Of a stretch of DNA of 64,000 bases, positions 1 through 10,337 are shown one piece after another (the first letter of the stretch is position 1; each line of letters opens with the position of its first letter). The DNA is from Rhodopirellula sp. (lineage in GTDB: Bacteria; Planctomycetota; Planctomycetia; Pirellulales; Thermoguttaceae). Position numbers and translations under genes: made by a program. The stretch covers positions 1-64,000 of the forward strand of contig JAAYEH010000045.1 in the NCBI GenBank assembly GCA_012728855.1, in the 5' to 3' direction. Under the pieces are notes generated by a model. It saw only the letters and a list, made by a program, of their open reading frames with translations, ran no database searches and was not told the DNA's origin.

Positions 1-417
1 ATCTTCCACAACATCGGCATCAACCCGGCCACGATCGACGCCGCGATGGAGGCCAAGGAGGCGGGGGCCAAGATCATTGCCGTCAGCTCGTCGCTCTGGC
101 AGAGCCAAATGCCGCCCGACCACTTCATCCGTCACCCCAACGGCAAGAACCTCTTCGATCTGGCCGACGTGGCCATCGACGACTACAACGAGGTGGGCGA
201 TTGCGCCGTCCGCATCCCCGGCTTCGATACTCCCATCGCCCCGAACTCCAACGTGGTCGACTTCTATATCGCGCACCGCCTGGAGATCGAGACCGTGCGA
301 CAATGCGTTGAGCGCGGGATCGAGCCGCCGGTCTGGCGCAGCGCCAACGCCCCCGGCGGAGACGAATACAACGCCCGCTTCGTGGAAAAATACCTGCCTC
401 GAGTCAAATACCTCTAA
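1..417 (+). CDS. SIS-domain (sugar isomerase-like) protein, 5'-truncated by window edge
   Basis: Frame open from base 1 (IFHNIGINPATIDAAMEAKEAGAKIIAVSSSLW...); SIS-like GxNPxxIDAAxxAKxxGAKxIAVSS pattern. Confidence 0.8.
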   Translation: MFHNIGINPATIDAAMEAKEAGAKIIAVSSSLWQSQMPPDHFIRHPNGKNLFDLADVAIDDYNEVGDCAVRIPGFDTPIAPNSNVVDFYIAHRLEIETVRQCVERGIEPPVWRSANAPGGDEYNARFVEKYLPRVKYL

Positions 418-420
418 CTA

Positions 421-1224
421 TTGAGATCCGCATCGATGACGGCATCGTCAGCCCCCTGCACCATGACGGAGGCCCTCGATGGGCTTCTGGAGAAATACGG
501 CGTCCGGCCGGTAATCGGTTGGCGGTTGCTCTCGGCATTCGAAGCAGTCGCCGGAGACGATTGGTTGCTCGCGCCCGCCACAACGATCGAAAGCGATGAA
601 CCGTGCGACCGCGTGGTGCCGCTCTTGCCCTGGCGGGCTGAGCGGCGGTTCGTCGAATTGAAGCGGTTGGTGGACGAGAAGACCGTCGTGCCGCTGGTGA
701 TGGGCCGGCTGGCGAGATTCACCGACGGCGGCGAGTCGGCGCTTCCCCACGAACTCTACCGGATGCTGGACCTCTGCGAGTGGTTGGCCGGCGACCGGAT
801 TGTGACAGTGTTCGCCACGATTACCCAAGGGGGCTGCGCGAACGTCCTTTGCCGACTGGCCGACGGCGTGGTCACCAGCATCGAAGTTTCCGGCACACTG
901 CCCGCCGGCAGCGAGCCGATCGACCGCCACGAACTGATCGCTCGTCGTGGCGTCGCCTGCGATCGCGTGGTCGATACCCAGGTTCCGCAGAGTTCGGTCT
1001 ATCTTCTCGCCGACGGTGGCGCCAAAACCTACACCGACACCGATGCGGAATTGATCGGACTGCCGTCGGAGCAAGTGTTTCTGGTGCGAGCGGCCTACCG
1101 TGTCTTGTCCGAACCGGAACTGGCCGAACAGTGGCGCAACCGTCACCGGCGATTAAGAGGTCTCGTCCGTTTGGCAATCAACTCGGATCGCCGGCGGCAG
1201 CGGCTGGCCGTGGAAGGAGCATGA
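421..1224 (+). CDS. hypothetical protein
   Basis: 267-aa ORF tightly packed between the SIS protein and the Gfo/Idh gene on the same strand; start uncertain (internal ATGs at 436, 463). Confidence 0.6.
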   Translation: MRSASMTASSAPCTMTEALDGLLEKYGVRPVIGWRLLSAFEAVAGDDWLLAPATTIESDEPCDRVVPLLPWRAERRFVELKRLVDEKTVVPLVMGRLARFTDGGESALPHELYRMLDLCEWLAGDRIVTVFATITQGGCANVLCRLADGVVTSIEVSGTLPAGSEPIDRHELIARRGVACDRVVDTQVPQSSVYLLADGGAKTYTDTDAELIGLPSEQVFLVRAAYRVLSEPELAEQWRNRHRRLRGLVRLAINSDRRRQRLAVEGA

Positions 1225-1225
1225 G

Positions 1226-2302
1226 ATGAAACCGGTAAAAATCGCCATGCTGTCGCTGACGCACGGCCACACGCGCAAGTACTATCAAACGCTCCGCGAC
1301 TCGCCGCGGCTGGACTGGATTGCCTGCTCCGCCGACAACCCCGTGGTCCGGGACCGTTTCGAGCGCGCCGTCGCCGGAGTGCCCTGTTATCTCGACCCAC
1401 AAGAGATGTTCGATCGGCACCCGGAGATCGAGGCCGTGGTGCTCGCCTCGGCAAATCATCGGCACTTGGAACAAATCCAAACATGCGTGCAGCGCGGAGT
1501 CCACATTCTCTCGATGAAGATCCCCACGTTCGATCTGGCCGAGTACGATCGGATGATCGAGATGGTCGAGCGCGCGGGCCTGGTCTGCCAGATCGAATTG
1601 GAACTGCACTACAACCCGGTGGTCCACCGCGTCAAGAAACTCCTGGAAGAGAAAGCAATCGGCGACCTGTTTTCCATCGGGGCGACGAATATCACGCTCT
1701 CGCCCGTCTGGGCGTTTCCCTGGCAGGGAGTGCCGGAAGAGAGCTACGGCAGCCGAGTTCCCCTGCGACACGACGACGCCCGCTTCCGCGGCGGCGCCCT
1801 CTGCGACCACCCGCACATCTTCGACCTCCTCCGCTGGCTCACCGCCGCCGACTTCGATTTCATCCACGCCGAAGTCGCTCCCAATCTCCGCAGGGATCTC
1901 GTCGTGGAGGACATGCTACTGGTCAATGGCAAGATGACCGACGGCACGGCGTTTCTCCTTGATCCATCCTGGTCGCGGTTGGAGGAGCGGCTGGTGGAGC
2001 CGGGGCCGGGCTGGGAGGTCTTTCCGAAGCGGATGGAGGTGAACCTGTTGGTCCACGGCAGCCGTGGCAGCCTGCTGGCGGACTGTTTCGGCCCCAATGT
2101 CTACCACAACGGTGCGCCGAACGATCGCTACACCGTCCAATACACCTACTTCGACGAGTGGATCGGACTGATCGACGAATTCGTCGATTGCATCCGCAAC
2201 GGTCACACGCCTCGGATCAACCTTCGTCACCATCGCCGGACGATCCGTGCCATGAACGCCTGCTACGAAAGCATCGCCACGGGCGAGCCGGTTGGCTTGT
2301 GA
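1226..2302 (+). CDS. Gfo/Idh/MocA family oxidoreductase
   Basis: Rossmann N-terminus plus EAVVLASANHRHLEQI..HILSMKIP pattern typical of the family. Confidence 0.9.
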   Translation: MKPVKIAMLSLTHGHTRKYYQTLRDSPRLDWIACSADNPVVRDRFERAVAGVPCYLDPQEMFDRHPEIEAVVLASANHRHLEQIQTCVQRGVHILSMKIPTFDLAEYDRMIEMVERAGLVCQIELELHYNPVVHRVKKLLEEKAIGDLFSIGATNITLSPVWAFPWQGVPEESYGSRVPLRHDDARFRGGALCDHPHIFDLLRWLTAADFDFIHAEVAPNLRRDLVVEDMLLVNGKMTDGTAFLLDPSWSRLEERLVEPGPGWEVFPKRMEVNLLVHGSRGSLLADCFGPNVYHNGAPNDRYTVQYTYFDEWIGLIDEFVDCIRNGHTPRINLRHHRRTIRAMNACYESIATGEPVGL

Positions 2303-2334
2303 GGCAGCGCGGGGCGAATGAAAACACTGACAAC

Positions 2335-2778
2335 CTATCCGGACGGAAGCCGGACAGATAGCCCCGAAAAGCTCTTGAAGCCGGCGTCGAAGGTAACGAC
2401 TTCCAGGCCAAGACACATCGCGAACGCGGCCAGGAGGGCATCACTCCATCGTTTCTGAGCCGGCTGGGAAGCTTGCGTGAGAGACTCAAATGGGCCGATT
2501 ATACCCGGCGGCTCATCAAGGTACTCAACGCGTGGATCCGTGACCAGAGCCTCGTACACTCGCCACGCTTGAGCTTGCGTCTGCACGTTCGCCTCGCCCA
2601 TGATTCTGGCGTTCGTCAGATGGCGCAAGATTGCCAACTGGGTAAGCCTGCAGAAGGCACAACTTCCTTCCCGCTGCCCATCGAACCACGTCGATGCCGA
2701 AATGTGGTGGACGTGCGCATCAACGGCTAGAGCGAGCCAGACATTAGCATCCACCAGACTAATCCCAGAGGCTTGCAT
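2335..2778 (-). CDS. PIN-domain toxin (VapC-like)
   Basis: SLVDANVWLALAVDAHVHH N-terminus and SDALLAAFAMCLGLEVVTFDAGF C-terminal acidic motifs; overlaps the upstream small antitoxin-like ORF. Start placed at internal ATG (ORF track 2802). Confidence 0.85.
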   Translation of the reverse strand: MQASGISLVDANVWLALAVDAHVHHISASTWFDGQREGSCAFCRLTQLAILRHLTNARIMGEANVQTQAQAWRVYEALVTDPRVEYLDEPPGIIGPFESLTQASQPAQKRWSDALLAAFAMCLGLEVVTFDAGFKSFSGLSVRLPSG

Positions 2779-2980
2779 CAAGATCTTCACCTGTCGGATC
2801 AACGAGAGTGGAGGGGTGGCAATGAACGAGCGGCAACTGCACCCGATGCCTTGGTGGAGCAGCGATCTCCTCCGAGCGCAGAATAGTCAGAAGTCCGGTC
2901 CCTTGTTCCGGCAACAGATGTGGCTCCCTGGCTGTTAACTTACCGTGCTCGATCTCAACTTCGACAGTAATCAGGCTCAT
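2759..2980 (-). CDS. putative VapB-like antitoxin
   Basis: 73-aa ORF directly upstream of and overlapping the PIN toxin; C-terminal acidic/Trp tail. Confidence 0.65.
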   Translation of the reverse strand: MSLITVEVEIEHGKLTAREPHLLPEQGTGLLTILRSEEIAAPPRHRVQLPLVHCHPSTLVDPTGEDLDASLWD

Positions 2981-3044
2981 CTTGCTCTTCCATCTCTTGG
3001 AGTCGACTTTGCGACACGTATTGATTGCCGATGCTGGATCCGCC

Positions 3045-4052
3045 TTACGCCTCTTTATGCTGCTCCCGGTGATAGCGGCTCCCGTAGGGCGTCGTCTTCC
3101 AGAGTTCCAACTTGCCGTCGCCGCCCGCCTCGTGTGTCTGGGCTAGAAGCGCCTGCATCTCCTGCTCGTTGATCGGCTTGAACGAGCGGGCCATGGCCAG
3201 GTCTTGCTGGAGATTCTCGCGCGATTCGATCCCGCAGACCAGGGTGGTGATCGGCAGCGAAAGGGCAAAGCGGCGGCAAGTCTGGGCGGGAACGCCGAGC
3301 TTCGCGGGGATCGTTCCGCCCGCCAGCGCCTTCATGCCGATCGCCGCGATCTTTCGCTCGTTGCAGGCCGGCACCACCTCTTTCTGGAAGCTGCGGTAGT
3401 GGGCGTCGAGCAGGTTGATCGGCATCTGCACCGTGTCCCACTCAAACGGCTGTTCGATCAATTTCAGGTGGTGCGAGGGGTCGCGGTGGCCCGTGAAGCC
3501 GATATAGCGGACCTTGCCCTGCCGCCGGGCCTCGACCGCGGCCTTGATGCCCCCTTGGTCGAAGAGCCACTGGGAGTCGATGTCCCAGTTGATCTCGTGG
3601 AACTGCCAAAGGTCGATGCGGTCGGTCTTGAGCCGGCGGAGGCTGTCTTCCAGGTGCTGCATGGCGCCTTGGTAGTCGCGGGCGCAGACCTTTGTCATCA
3701 GGAAGACTTTGTCGCGTCGGCCGCCGGTGGCAAGGGCCTTGCCCATCAACTCTTCGCTGCCGCCGTTGTGGTAATCCCAGGCGTTGTCGAAGAAGGTCAT
3801 CCCCTCATCGATCGCCTCGTGCATCAGGGAAACGGCCTCCGCCTCGTCGAGCTTGCCGACATGGTAACCACCCAGGCCGACAATGGGGATTCGCTGGCCG
3901 CTACGCCCCAGGGGACGGGTGGGGATTCCCGCGTCGCCGGGTTGTTGCATGGCCAGTGCCTGCCGGCCGAACCCGCCTGCGGCCAGCGACGCCAAGGCCG
4001 CTTTCAAGAAGTCGCGCCGCCGGAACTGAGAACTATTGATCCGATCGTTCAT
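3045..4052 (-). CDS. aldo/keto reductase with Tat signal
   Basis: RRRDFLKAALASLAAGGFG Tat signal; AKR core GMTFFDNAWDYHNGGSEELMGKAL, DRIDLWQFHEI. Confidence 0.9.
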   Translation of the reverse strand: MNDRINSSQFRRRDFLKAALASLAAGGFGRQALAMQQPGDAGIPTRPLGRSGQRIPIVGLGGYHVGKLDEAEAVSLMHEAIDEGMTFFDNAWDYHNGGSEELMGKALATGGRRDKVFLMTKVCARDYQGAMQHLEDSLRRLKTDRIDLWQFHEINWDIDSQWLFDQGGIKAAVEARRQGKVRYIGFTGHRDPSHHLKLIEQPFEWDTVQMPINLLDAHYRSFQKEVVPACNERKIAAIGMKALAGGTIPAKLGVPAQTCRRFALSLPITTLVCGIESRENLQQDLAMARSFKPINEQEMQALLAQTHEAGGDGKLELWKTTPYGSRYHREQHKEA

Positions 4053-4406
4053 CGTAGCGCCTCCGCTTGAGTACAACTTGTTCTTGCACCGTTCACGTCT
4101 ACTTCTTCTTTCGGCGAGCGGGACGCCGCCGCGCTCGGGCGAACCATGTCTTCAGCGATAATTCGAATCCAGGAAGCAGATGGTCCAGTCCATGGGGCCG
4201 GACGGCAGAGGAGGTGATAAAGCACTCGCCATGGGCGACTCCGTATGAAAAAGCCTGCTTGCTCTCCTATCTTACGCGCCGGATGCTCCCTCTGTCACGA
4301 GCGAACCGCCCTATCCCCGTTGCGGCGGCCCGGGTAAAATCGGAGGATTGCGAGAGATTGCCTGCCACGGCGTTATCGTTCTGGTTGTAAGTAGAGACTG
4401 CCGAAT

Positions 4407-5546
4407 ATGTTACGTTATTGGACCGCCGGGGAGTCCCACGGCAAGGCTCTGGTTGCCCTTGTCGATGGCTTCCCCGCCGGCGTCGAGATTCACACCGAAC
4501 CGATCGACATCGAATTGCGACGCCGCCAGGGCGGCTACGGCCGCGGCGGAAGACAGCGAATCGAGACCGACCACGCCGAGATTCTCAGCGGCATCTGGCG
4601 AAATACCACCCTCGGCAGCCCAATCGCCCTGGTCGTTCCCAACAAAGACTACAAATTAGAGCGAATGGAGGAGCTAGAAAGACCCCGGCCGGGGCATGGC
4701 GACCTCAGTGGCGCCATCAAGTATCTGGGGACGATTCGGGCGGTGCTGGAGCGGGCCAGCGCCAGGGAGACGGCCGTCCGTGTCGCCGCCGGGGCGCTCA
4801 CCAAGCAGTTGCTGAGCCATTTTCAGATCACGGCATTCGGATACGTGGTGGAACTCGGACCGATCAAGATCGCGCCGAAGCCGGCAACGCTCGAACAACA
4901 GCAGGCCCTCCGCGACACCAGCGAAATCTACTCGCTCGACCCTGAGCGGGACGACGAGGTGAAGGCGCTCATCGACGAGTGCCAGAAGGCGGGCGACACG
5001 CTGGGCGGAATCGTCGAGGTTCGCGTCGAAGGCGTCCCCTTTGGACTGGGCACGCACGCCCAATGGGATCAGAAGCTCGACGGCCGGCTCGCCCAGGCGG
5101 TGATGGCGGTGCAGGCCATCAAAGGAGTGGAGATTGGGCTGGGGTTCGAGGCGGCCCGGCGGCGCGGTTCTGAAGTTCACGATCCCATCCACTACGACCC
5201 CGAGCAAGCCGAGACGCGATCGCTTGGCTTCACGCGGCCGACGAACAACGCGGGCGGGTTGGAGGCGGGGATGACCAACGCCCAGCCGATCGTCGTCCGC
5301 GCCGCCATGAAGCCGATCAGTACCTTGGCCAAGCCACTGGAATCGGTGAATCTGCAAACGCGCCGGCCCGAGTCGGCTTCCTACGAGCGGAGCGACATCT
5401 GCGCCGTATCCGCGGCGAGCGTGATCGTGGAAAACGTGGTCGCCTTCGAGATCGCCCGCGCGATGGTCGACAAGTTCGGCGGCGACAGCCTGGCCCAGAT
5501 GCAGGCGCGGTGGAGATTGTTTCACGAAATGGCGCGAAAGCGCTAG
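4407..5546 (+). CDS. aroC: chorismate synthase
   Basis: MLRYWTAGESHGKALVALVDGFPAG ... RRQGGYGRGGRQRIETD ... ARETAVRVAAGA ... SASYERSDICAVSAASVIVE signature motifs. Confidence 0.97.
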   Translation: MLRYWTAGESHGKALVALVDGFPAGVEIHTEPIDIELRRRQGGYGRGGRQRIETDHAEILSGIWRNTTLGSPIALVVPNKDYKLERMEELERPRPGHGDLSGAIKYLGTIRAVLERASARETAVRVAAGALTKQLLSHFQITAFGYVVELGPIKIAPKPATLEQQQALRDTSEIYSLDPERDDEVKALIDECQKAGDTLGGIVEVRVEGVPFGLGTHAQWDQKLDGRLAQAVMAVQAIKGVEIGLGFEAARRRGSEVHDPIHYDPEQAETRSLGFTRPTNNAGGLEAGMTNAQPIVVRAAMKPISTLAKPLESVNLQTRRPESASYERSDICAVSAASVIVENVVAFEIARAMVDKFGGDSLAQMQARWRLFHEMARKR

Positions 5547-5566
5547 GCAACGGCGAGGGAACAGGG

Positions 5567-6865
5567 ATGTTCCAGCTCTACGATCGAACGCGGAGACGGA
5601 TCAGCATCGCGTTGTTCTTTCTTCTCTGCGTCGCGCCCACGGCCATGGTGGTCGCCTGGTGCGTCCGGCAGCGCCTGCCGGGATACGCGCAAAGCGAAGC
5701 GGAGCGGCTGGGACGACAACTGGGCGCGCGGATTGAACTGGACAACCTCTTTCACCCCGTGCCGGGCAGAACCGTCTATGAAGGTCTGCGGGTCTGCAAC
5801 CCGGAGACCGGACGGGTGATCGTCGCCTGCCGCCGGCTGGAGGCCGCCACCGGCCCCTTCGTGGCGCTGTCGGCCACGGGCGTCGAAATCCAAGCCGACC
5901 AGTGGGATCAGCTTTCGGCGGTTGTCGATCGGGTCTTGAGCTGCCGGGCGGGCTGGCACAGCCTCGATGCGCGGCTCCAGGTGGATCAGGCCGTCTACCG
6001 CGTTGCCGAGGATTCCTGCGCACTCGACCAGGTTCGCTGCCGCGTCCAGATCGTTTCTCTTGGCAGCCAGATCGAGCTGAATTTCCGTGTCGCGGGCATC
6101 GCCATGCCCCAGCCCGCCTGGTTTCGCGTCGTTCGCAACCGCCAGACCGATCCTCCCGAAACCGGACTGGAGTGGAATACCGGCGGCGCGGCGTTGCCCT
6201 CCATCGTTTTGCCGCCCTCCTTGGGCCTGCGCCAGATGCTCGGCGCCGACGCACAACTCAGCGGGGCCGGCTGGGCAAACCGGACGGCCGAGGGCTGGGC
6301 CGCGGAAGCGACGGGACGGTTGAGCGAAATCGACCTCGACCGACTCGTCACCAACCGGTTCCCGCATACGCTCAACGGACGAGCCCAAGTGGAGATCAAG
6401 TCCGCCAAGGTCCATCGAGGACGAATCCAACAGTTGTGGGCCGCCGTCGAAGCGGGACCGGGGATCGCCAGCGACTCGCTTCTGGAGGCGGGCGTCCGTC
6501 ACCTCGGTCTCAGCGATGTCGATACCTTGCCTCGATCCGCGCAGACGCCCTACGAACAGTTTTCTCTTGAATTCTTTATCGACTCGCGAGGTCTGCAACT
6601 CCGCGGCCGTTGCGACGACTACGGTACGATCTGCCGTTCGAAGCAGTCACGCCTGCTCACGGGCAGCTCGCAGGAGCCGTTGCCGCTGGCGGCCTTGTTG
6701 CAGGCTTTAGCGCCCGGCACGCACCCCCAGGTTCCCGCGACCCCGCAGACGGAGTCGTTGTTGTCGCTCCTTCCCGTCGCCGCGGACCAGTCCAGCGGTC
6801 ACGTCGCCGTGCCGGCGCGCAGCGTCTCTGCGGAACCGCTTGGCGCCAATGCGGCGAAGCAATAA
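5567..6865 (+). CDS. hypothetical membrane-anchored protein
   Basis: ATG at 5567 followed by basic residues and a single N-terminal hydrophobic helix (RRISIALFFLLCVAPTAMVVAWCV). Confidence 0.6.
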   Translation: MFQLYDRTRRRISIALFFLLCVAPTAMVVAWCVRQRLPGYAQSEAERLGRQLGARIELDNLFHPVPGRTVYEGLRVCNPETGRVIVACRRLEAATGPFVALSATGVEIQADQWDQLSAVVDRVLSCRAGWHSLDARLQVDQAVYRVAEDSCALDQVRCRVQIVSLGSQIELNFRVAGIAMPQPAWFRVVRNRQTDPPETGLEWNTGGAALPSIVLPPSLGLRQMLGADAQLSGAGWANRTAEGWAAEATGRLSEIDLDRLVTNRFPHTLNGRAQVEIKSAKVHRGRIQQLWAAVEAGPGIASDSLLEAGVRHLGLSDVDTLPRSAQTPYEQFSLEFFIDSRGLQLRGRCDDYGTICRSKQSRLLTGSSQEPLPLAALLQALAPGTHPQVPATPQTESLLSLLPVAADQSSGHVAVPARSVSAEPLGANAAKQ

Positions 6866-6914
6866 AGCCACGCCGGCAGCAAGACCGCATCCCGCCAACG
6901 CGAGATCCAGGTCG

Positions 6915-8411
6915 TCAGACGTCTTCCGGCTTGGGCACCACGAACGGCGCGCGGTATTCGCGCGAGATCATCGCGTTGGCCTCGGCGTTGTCGAGGAACG
7001 TTTCCGACTTCGGGTCGAACCGCAACAGTGGGCCGATGGAAAACGGCGTCCGCTTCAGATCAACCCCGTACTTCTCCGTCTTCTCGACGATCCGCTCGAG
7101 CGTCGCCACGTTGTCGTCGAGGCTCTTGATCTGTTGGACCATCGCCTTCAGTTCGTCCACGGACACTTTGTGGTTTTCGCCCAGGTAATAAGAGATGTTT
7201 CCGATATGGCTCAGGCCGGCCGAGAGGTGGCCGCACAGCGCGTCGGAATTCAGCATCGATGGGTCGTTCGCCTGGACGGCGTCGAGGAAGTTGCCGAAAT
7301 GATTGCCGCTCCCCTTGAATTCGCGGATCTTATTCCCATCGGGATCGAACGCCGCAGCGTAGTCATAGGTCGACTGGACGAGATAGCCTTTCGATCCGTA
7401 GGAGATCACTCCGACCTTGGCGCCGAGGACATCCGGGGTATCCAGCCCGTAGGTCTCGAAGACAATGCACTTGTCGCCGTAGTCGTAGATGGTGGTTTCG
7501 ATATTGCCGGTATCGCCGGCGTCGACGAAGTTCGGATCCTTCATTTCGACGTCGTATCCCAGCCGGCCGCCCCAGGTGACCACCGATTTGGGAAAGCGGT
7601 CGATTCCGAGATGCCAGCGGGCGATGTCGGTCTGGTGCGGACCCTGATTGCCCAGGTCGCCGTTGCCGTACATCCGCTGCCAGTGCCAGTCGTAGTGAAA
7701 CTGGGGCCGGGTTAACGGCGCGGTCGGCGCCGGGCCGCTCCAGAGATTGTAGTCGACCTCTTTGGGAACTTCGTACTGCCCGAGAGGACCGATCGACTTG
7801 CGGCGACGATAGCAGAGACCGCGGGCGAACTTCACCTCGCCGATCCCCCCCTCCTGAATGAAGCGGACCGACTCGATGTTGGACGGATTCGACCGGCATT
7901 GCGTTCCGACCTGGCAGCACATGGCGTACTTCTTGGCCGCTGCCACCAACGCCCGCCCTTCATGAACATTATGGGATATCGGCTTTTCGAGGTAGCAGTG
8001 CTTTTTGGCCTGCATGGCCCAGACGCCGCACAGTGCGTGCCAGTGATTGGATGAGGCGTTGCTGACAACGTCGACCGCAGAGTCCTCGAAGGCTTTCCGC
8101 ATATCGGTGACGAATTTCGGCCGCACGCCCCCCTGCCGCTTGGCGATTTCGTCGCACTTCTTTTCCTTGGTGGAGTCGGGATCGCAGAGGTAGCGGATTT
8201 CGGTCCGCGGATCCTTTACCCACTCCGCGCAATGGGAACCCCAGCCCCGGCCACCGACACCGACGACGCAGACGCCGATCTTCTCATTGGCGCCGACGCG
8301 GGCGGCCGCCTGAGGAGCTGTGAGATGGAGCACTCCGGCCGACCCGGCCCCGGCCGCGGCGATGGCCAACATCGAGTCTTCCAAAAAACGCCGTCTTGAA
8401 ATGCCGTTCAT
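6915..8411 (-). CDS. Gfo/Idh/MocA family oxidoreductase with Tat signal
   Basis: MNGISRRRFLEDSMLAIAAAGAG signal; IGVCVVGVGGRGWGSHCAEW; EKPISHNVHEGRAL. Confidence 0.92.
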   Translation of the reverse strand: MNGISRRRFLEDSMLAIAAAGAGSAGVLHLTAPQAAARVGANEKIGVCVVGVGGRGWGSHCAEWVKDPRTEIRYLCDPDSTKEKKCDEIAKRQGGVRPKFVTDMRKAFEDSAVDVVSNASSNHWHALCGVWAMQAKKHCYLEKPISHNVHEGRALVAAAKKYAMCCQVGTQCRSNPSNIESVRFIQEGGIGEVKFARGLCYRRRKSIGPLGQYEVPKEVDYNLWSGPAPTAPLTRPQFHYDWHWQRMYGNGDLGNQGPHQTDIARWHLGIDRFPKSVVTWGGRLGYDVEMKDPNFVDAGDTGNIETTIYDYGDKCIVFETYGLDTPDVLGAKVGVISYGSKGYLVQSTYDYAAAFDPDGNKIREFKGSGNHFGNFLDAVQANDPSMLNSDALCGHLSAGLSHIGNISYYLGENHKVSVDELKAMVQQIKSLDDNVATLERIVEKTEKYGVDLKRTPFSIGPLLRFDPKSETFLDNAEANAMISREYRAPFVVPKPEDV

Positions 8412-8598
8412 CGATACCTCTCGCAAGAAAACGTCCGAAGTTAGAATTGCCGATCACCTCCATCCTACCATCAGCGGACGGTGTTGCACAAATGCGTCCT
8501 CTTCCCGCGGTCAGCAGGGGTGTGTATAATTCATTTGTGGCATTCGGGCGAGGGACAGGACGTCGATCGCCGTGGGACTCAGCTTTGCGAGATTCGAT

Positions 8599-9237
8599 AT
8601 GGCAGTGGCATCCACGAGACAGGGCGAAAGCCGCGTAGTGCTCAACAACGTCCGATGGCAGACGTTCGAAGCGTTGCTGGCCGAAACCGAAAGCGCCGGC
8701 AGTCGTTTCACTTACGACGAAGGGGATCTGGAAATCATGTCGCCTTCCGCGGAACACGAGTTGATCAAGCGGCGTCTGGGGCGGATGATCGAAACCATGA
8801 CCATGGAATTGGAGATCCCGATTGCCAGCCTCGGCAGCACAACCTTCAAAGCCGAGATGAAGCGGAAGGGGATCGAACCGGACGAGTGTTACTACGTGGC
8901 CAATCAACCGCGCGTGCAGGGTCGGATGGAAATCGATCTTGCCGAGGATCCGCCGCCCGATTTGGTGATCGAAGTCGACATCAGTTCCAGCTCCCTCGAC
9001 CAATTGCGGATTTACGCGGCATTGGGAGTTCCCGAGGTATGGATCTGCGACGGCGACACGATTGCAATCCACCATCTTGCCGATGACGGCAGCTATCTTC
9101 GGCGGGACGAAAGTCTGGCGTTTCCTTTCCTCCCGATCGATCAGGTGCAGCACTTTCTCGATCAGGGCAAGACAGTCGATGAGACAATCTGGATCCGCTC
9201 GTTCCGGTCGTGGGTTCTTAATGCGTTGAAGCGGTAG
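8599..9237 (+). CDS. Uma2-family (PD-(D/E)XK-fold) protein
   Basis: EVDISSSSLDQLRIYAALGVPEVWICDGDTIAIHHL characteristic Uma2 region; start at ATG 8599 rather than the 8572 alternative start. Confidence 0.85.
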   Translation: MAVASTRQGESRVVLNNVRWQTFEALLAETESAGSRFTYDEGDLEIMSPSAEHELIKRRLGRMIETMTMELEIPIASLGSTTFKAEMKRKGIEPDECYYVANQPRVQGRMEIDLAEDPPPDLVIEVDISSSSLDQLRIYAALGVPEVWICDGDTIAIHHLADDGSYLRRDESLAFPFLPIDQVQHFLDQGKTVDETIWIRSFRSWVLNALKR

Positions 9238-9243
9238 CAAGCA

Positions 9244-10218
9244 CTAACGCTGCAGTTCCCTGCGAAACGCCTCCAGATCGGCACACGAGGCAGCCTTTCG
9301 CACCAGGTTCGCGAGGTGCTCCCGATCGATCACCATCCGGATCATTTCGGCCAAGCCCAAGGGCACTTCGCCGAAACGAGCGCCGAGAAAAGCCAGAATG
9401 TTTTCTTGAGCGTTCGCGCGAACGGCTTCCTGTAGTCGTTCGTCAACGAGTTCTTGAATCAAGGGCCATTCACCCATCGTATCCTTGTTTTCCAACATGG
9501 AGCGAAACCGTTCGTCAACGAGTTCTTGAATCAACGGGGATTCGATCATGGTCTTTCTGCCTCCCAGAATACCCAGCAAAACGCTCAGCAGCCCAGAATC
9601 ATTATACCGCAGGCGTGTCAACACCTGGGTCACCGCCAGCAAATTCGCCTTCTCCCCCGGCGGGGCATGTTGTTCGATAGCCTCCCGGCAGTTCCGGATC
9701 ACGGTTTCCGGCGAATCGGCGAAATCGGTCAACGGTATCCAGGGAATCAGACCGACATCCTGCGACTGGAGAAGCTTCTTCGCCGGCACGTTCCACAATT
9801 CCACGACGCGCCATTTCACACGGCATGCCGACAGTCCTCGGCGACTGCGGAGGTTTTGTTGGGTCGGAACGCGGAACCTTCCCTTGGGGCGGAGCACCAA
9901 GGTAACCGCCTCCGGTAGCTCGCCACGGTCGAGATAGACCAGCATCAAATCACGAGTCAATTGGGCTCCCAGTCGGCGTTCCGGGTAGGTCGCCACTTCG
10001 AGCAGGAACAGGTCGTCGCGGGCTTCGCCCTCCAGCCGAGCCTCCAGCAGCCCGTCGGGCAACTGCCGCGGTTGGACGACTTCGGCCTGCGCCGGCCGCC
10101 ACGCTTCAATATTCTCGATATCGGCCAGCCGCAGCATCGAGTCGCCGTGGTGCTGGATCAGCCACTTGCTGCTTCTGTCGTAGGACTGGTGTTCTTGTTG
10201 GACCATATCGCCATACAC
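9244..10218 (-). CDS. Rpn/PDDEXK transposase-like family protein
   Basis: SYDRSSKWLIQHHGDSMLRL...LFLLEVATYPERRLGAQLTRDLMLVYLDRG...RVVELWNVPAKKLL; internal repeated PLIQELVDER. Confidence 0.65.
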   Translation of the reverse strand: MYGDMVQQEHQSYDRSSKWLIQHHGDSMLRLADIENIEAWRPAQAEVVQPRQLPDGLLEARLEGEARDDLFLLEVATYPERRLGAQLTRDLMLVYLDRGELPEAVTLVLRPKGRFRVPTQQNLRSRRGLSACRVKWRVVELWNVPAKKLLQSQDVGLIPWIPLTDFADSPETVIRNCREAIEQHAPPGEKANLLAVTQVLTRLRYNDSGLLSVLLGILGGRKTMIESPLIQELVDERFRSMLENKDTMGEWPLIQELVDERLQEAVRANAQENILAFLGARFGEVPLGLAEMIRMVIDREHLANLVRKAASCADLEAFRRELQR

Positions 10219-10337
10219 TCAGGACCGCTCGAAGCTATTCTTCTGGTGGATCGTGGTGAGGTTGGGCTCGCGCATTACTCGTCGGCTGGCTCATCTCCTT
10301 CTTCCGCACCGCTGCCATACGCTGCCCAACGCTGGTC

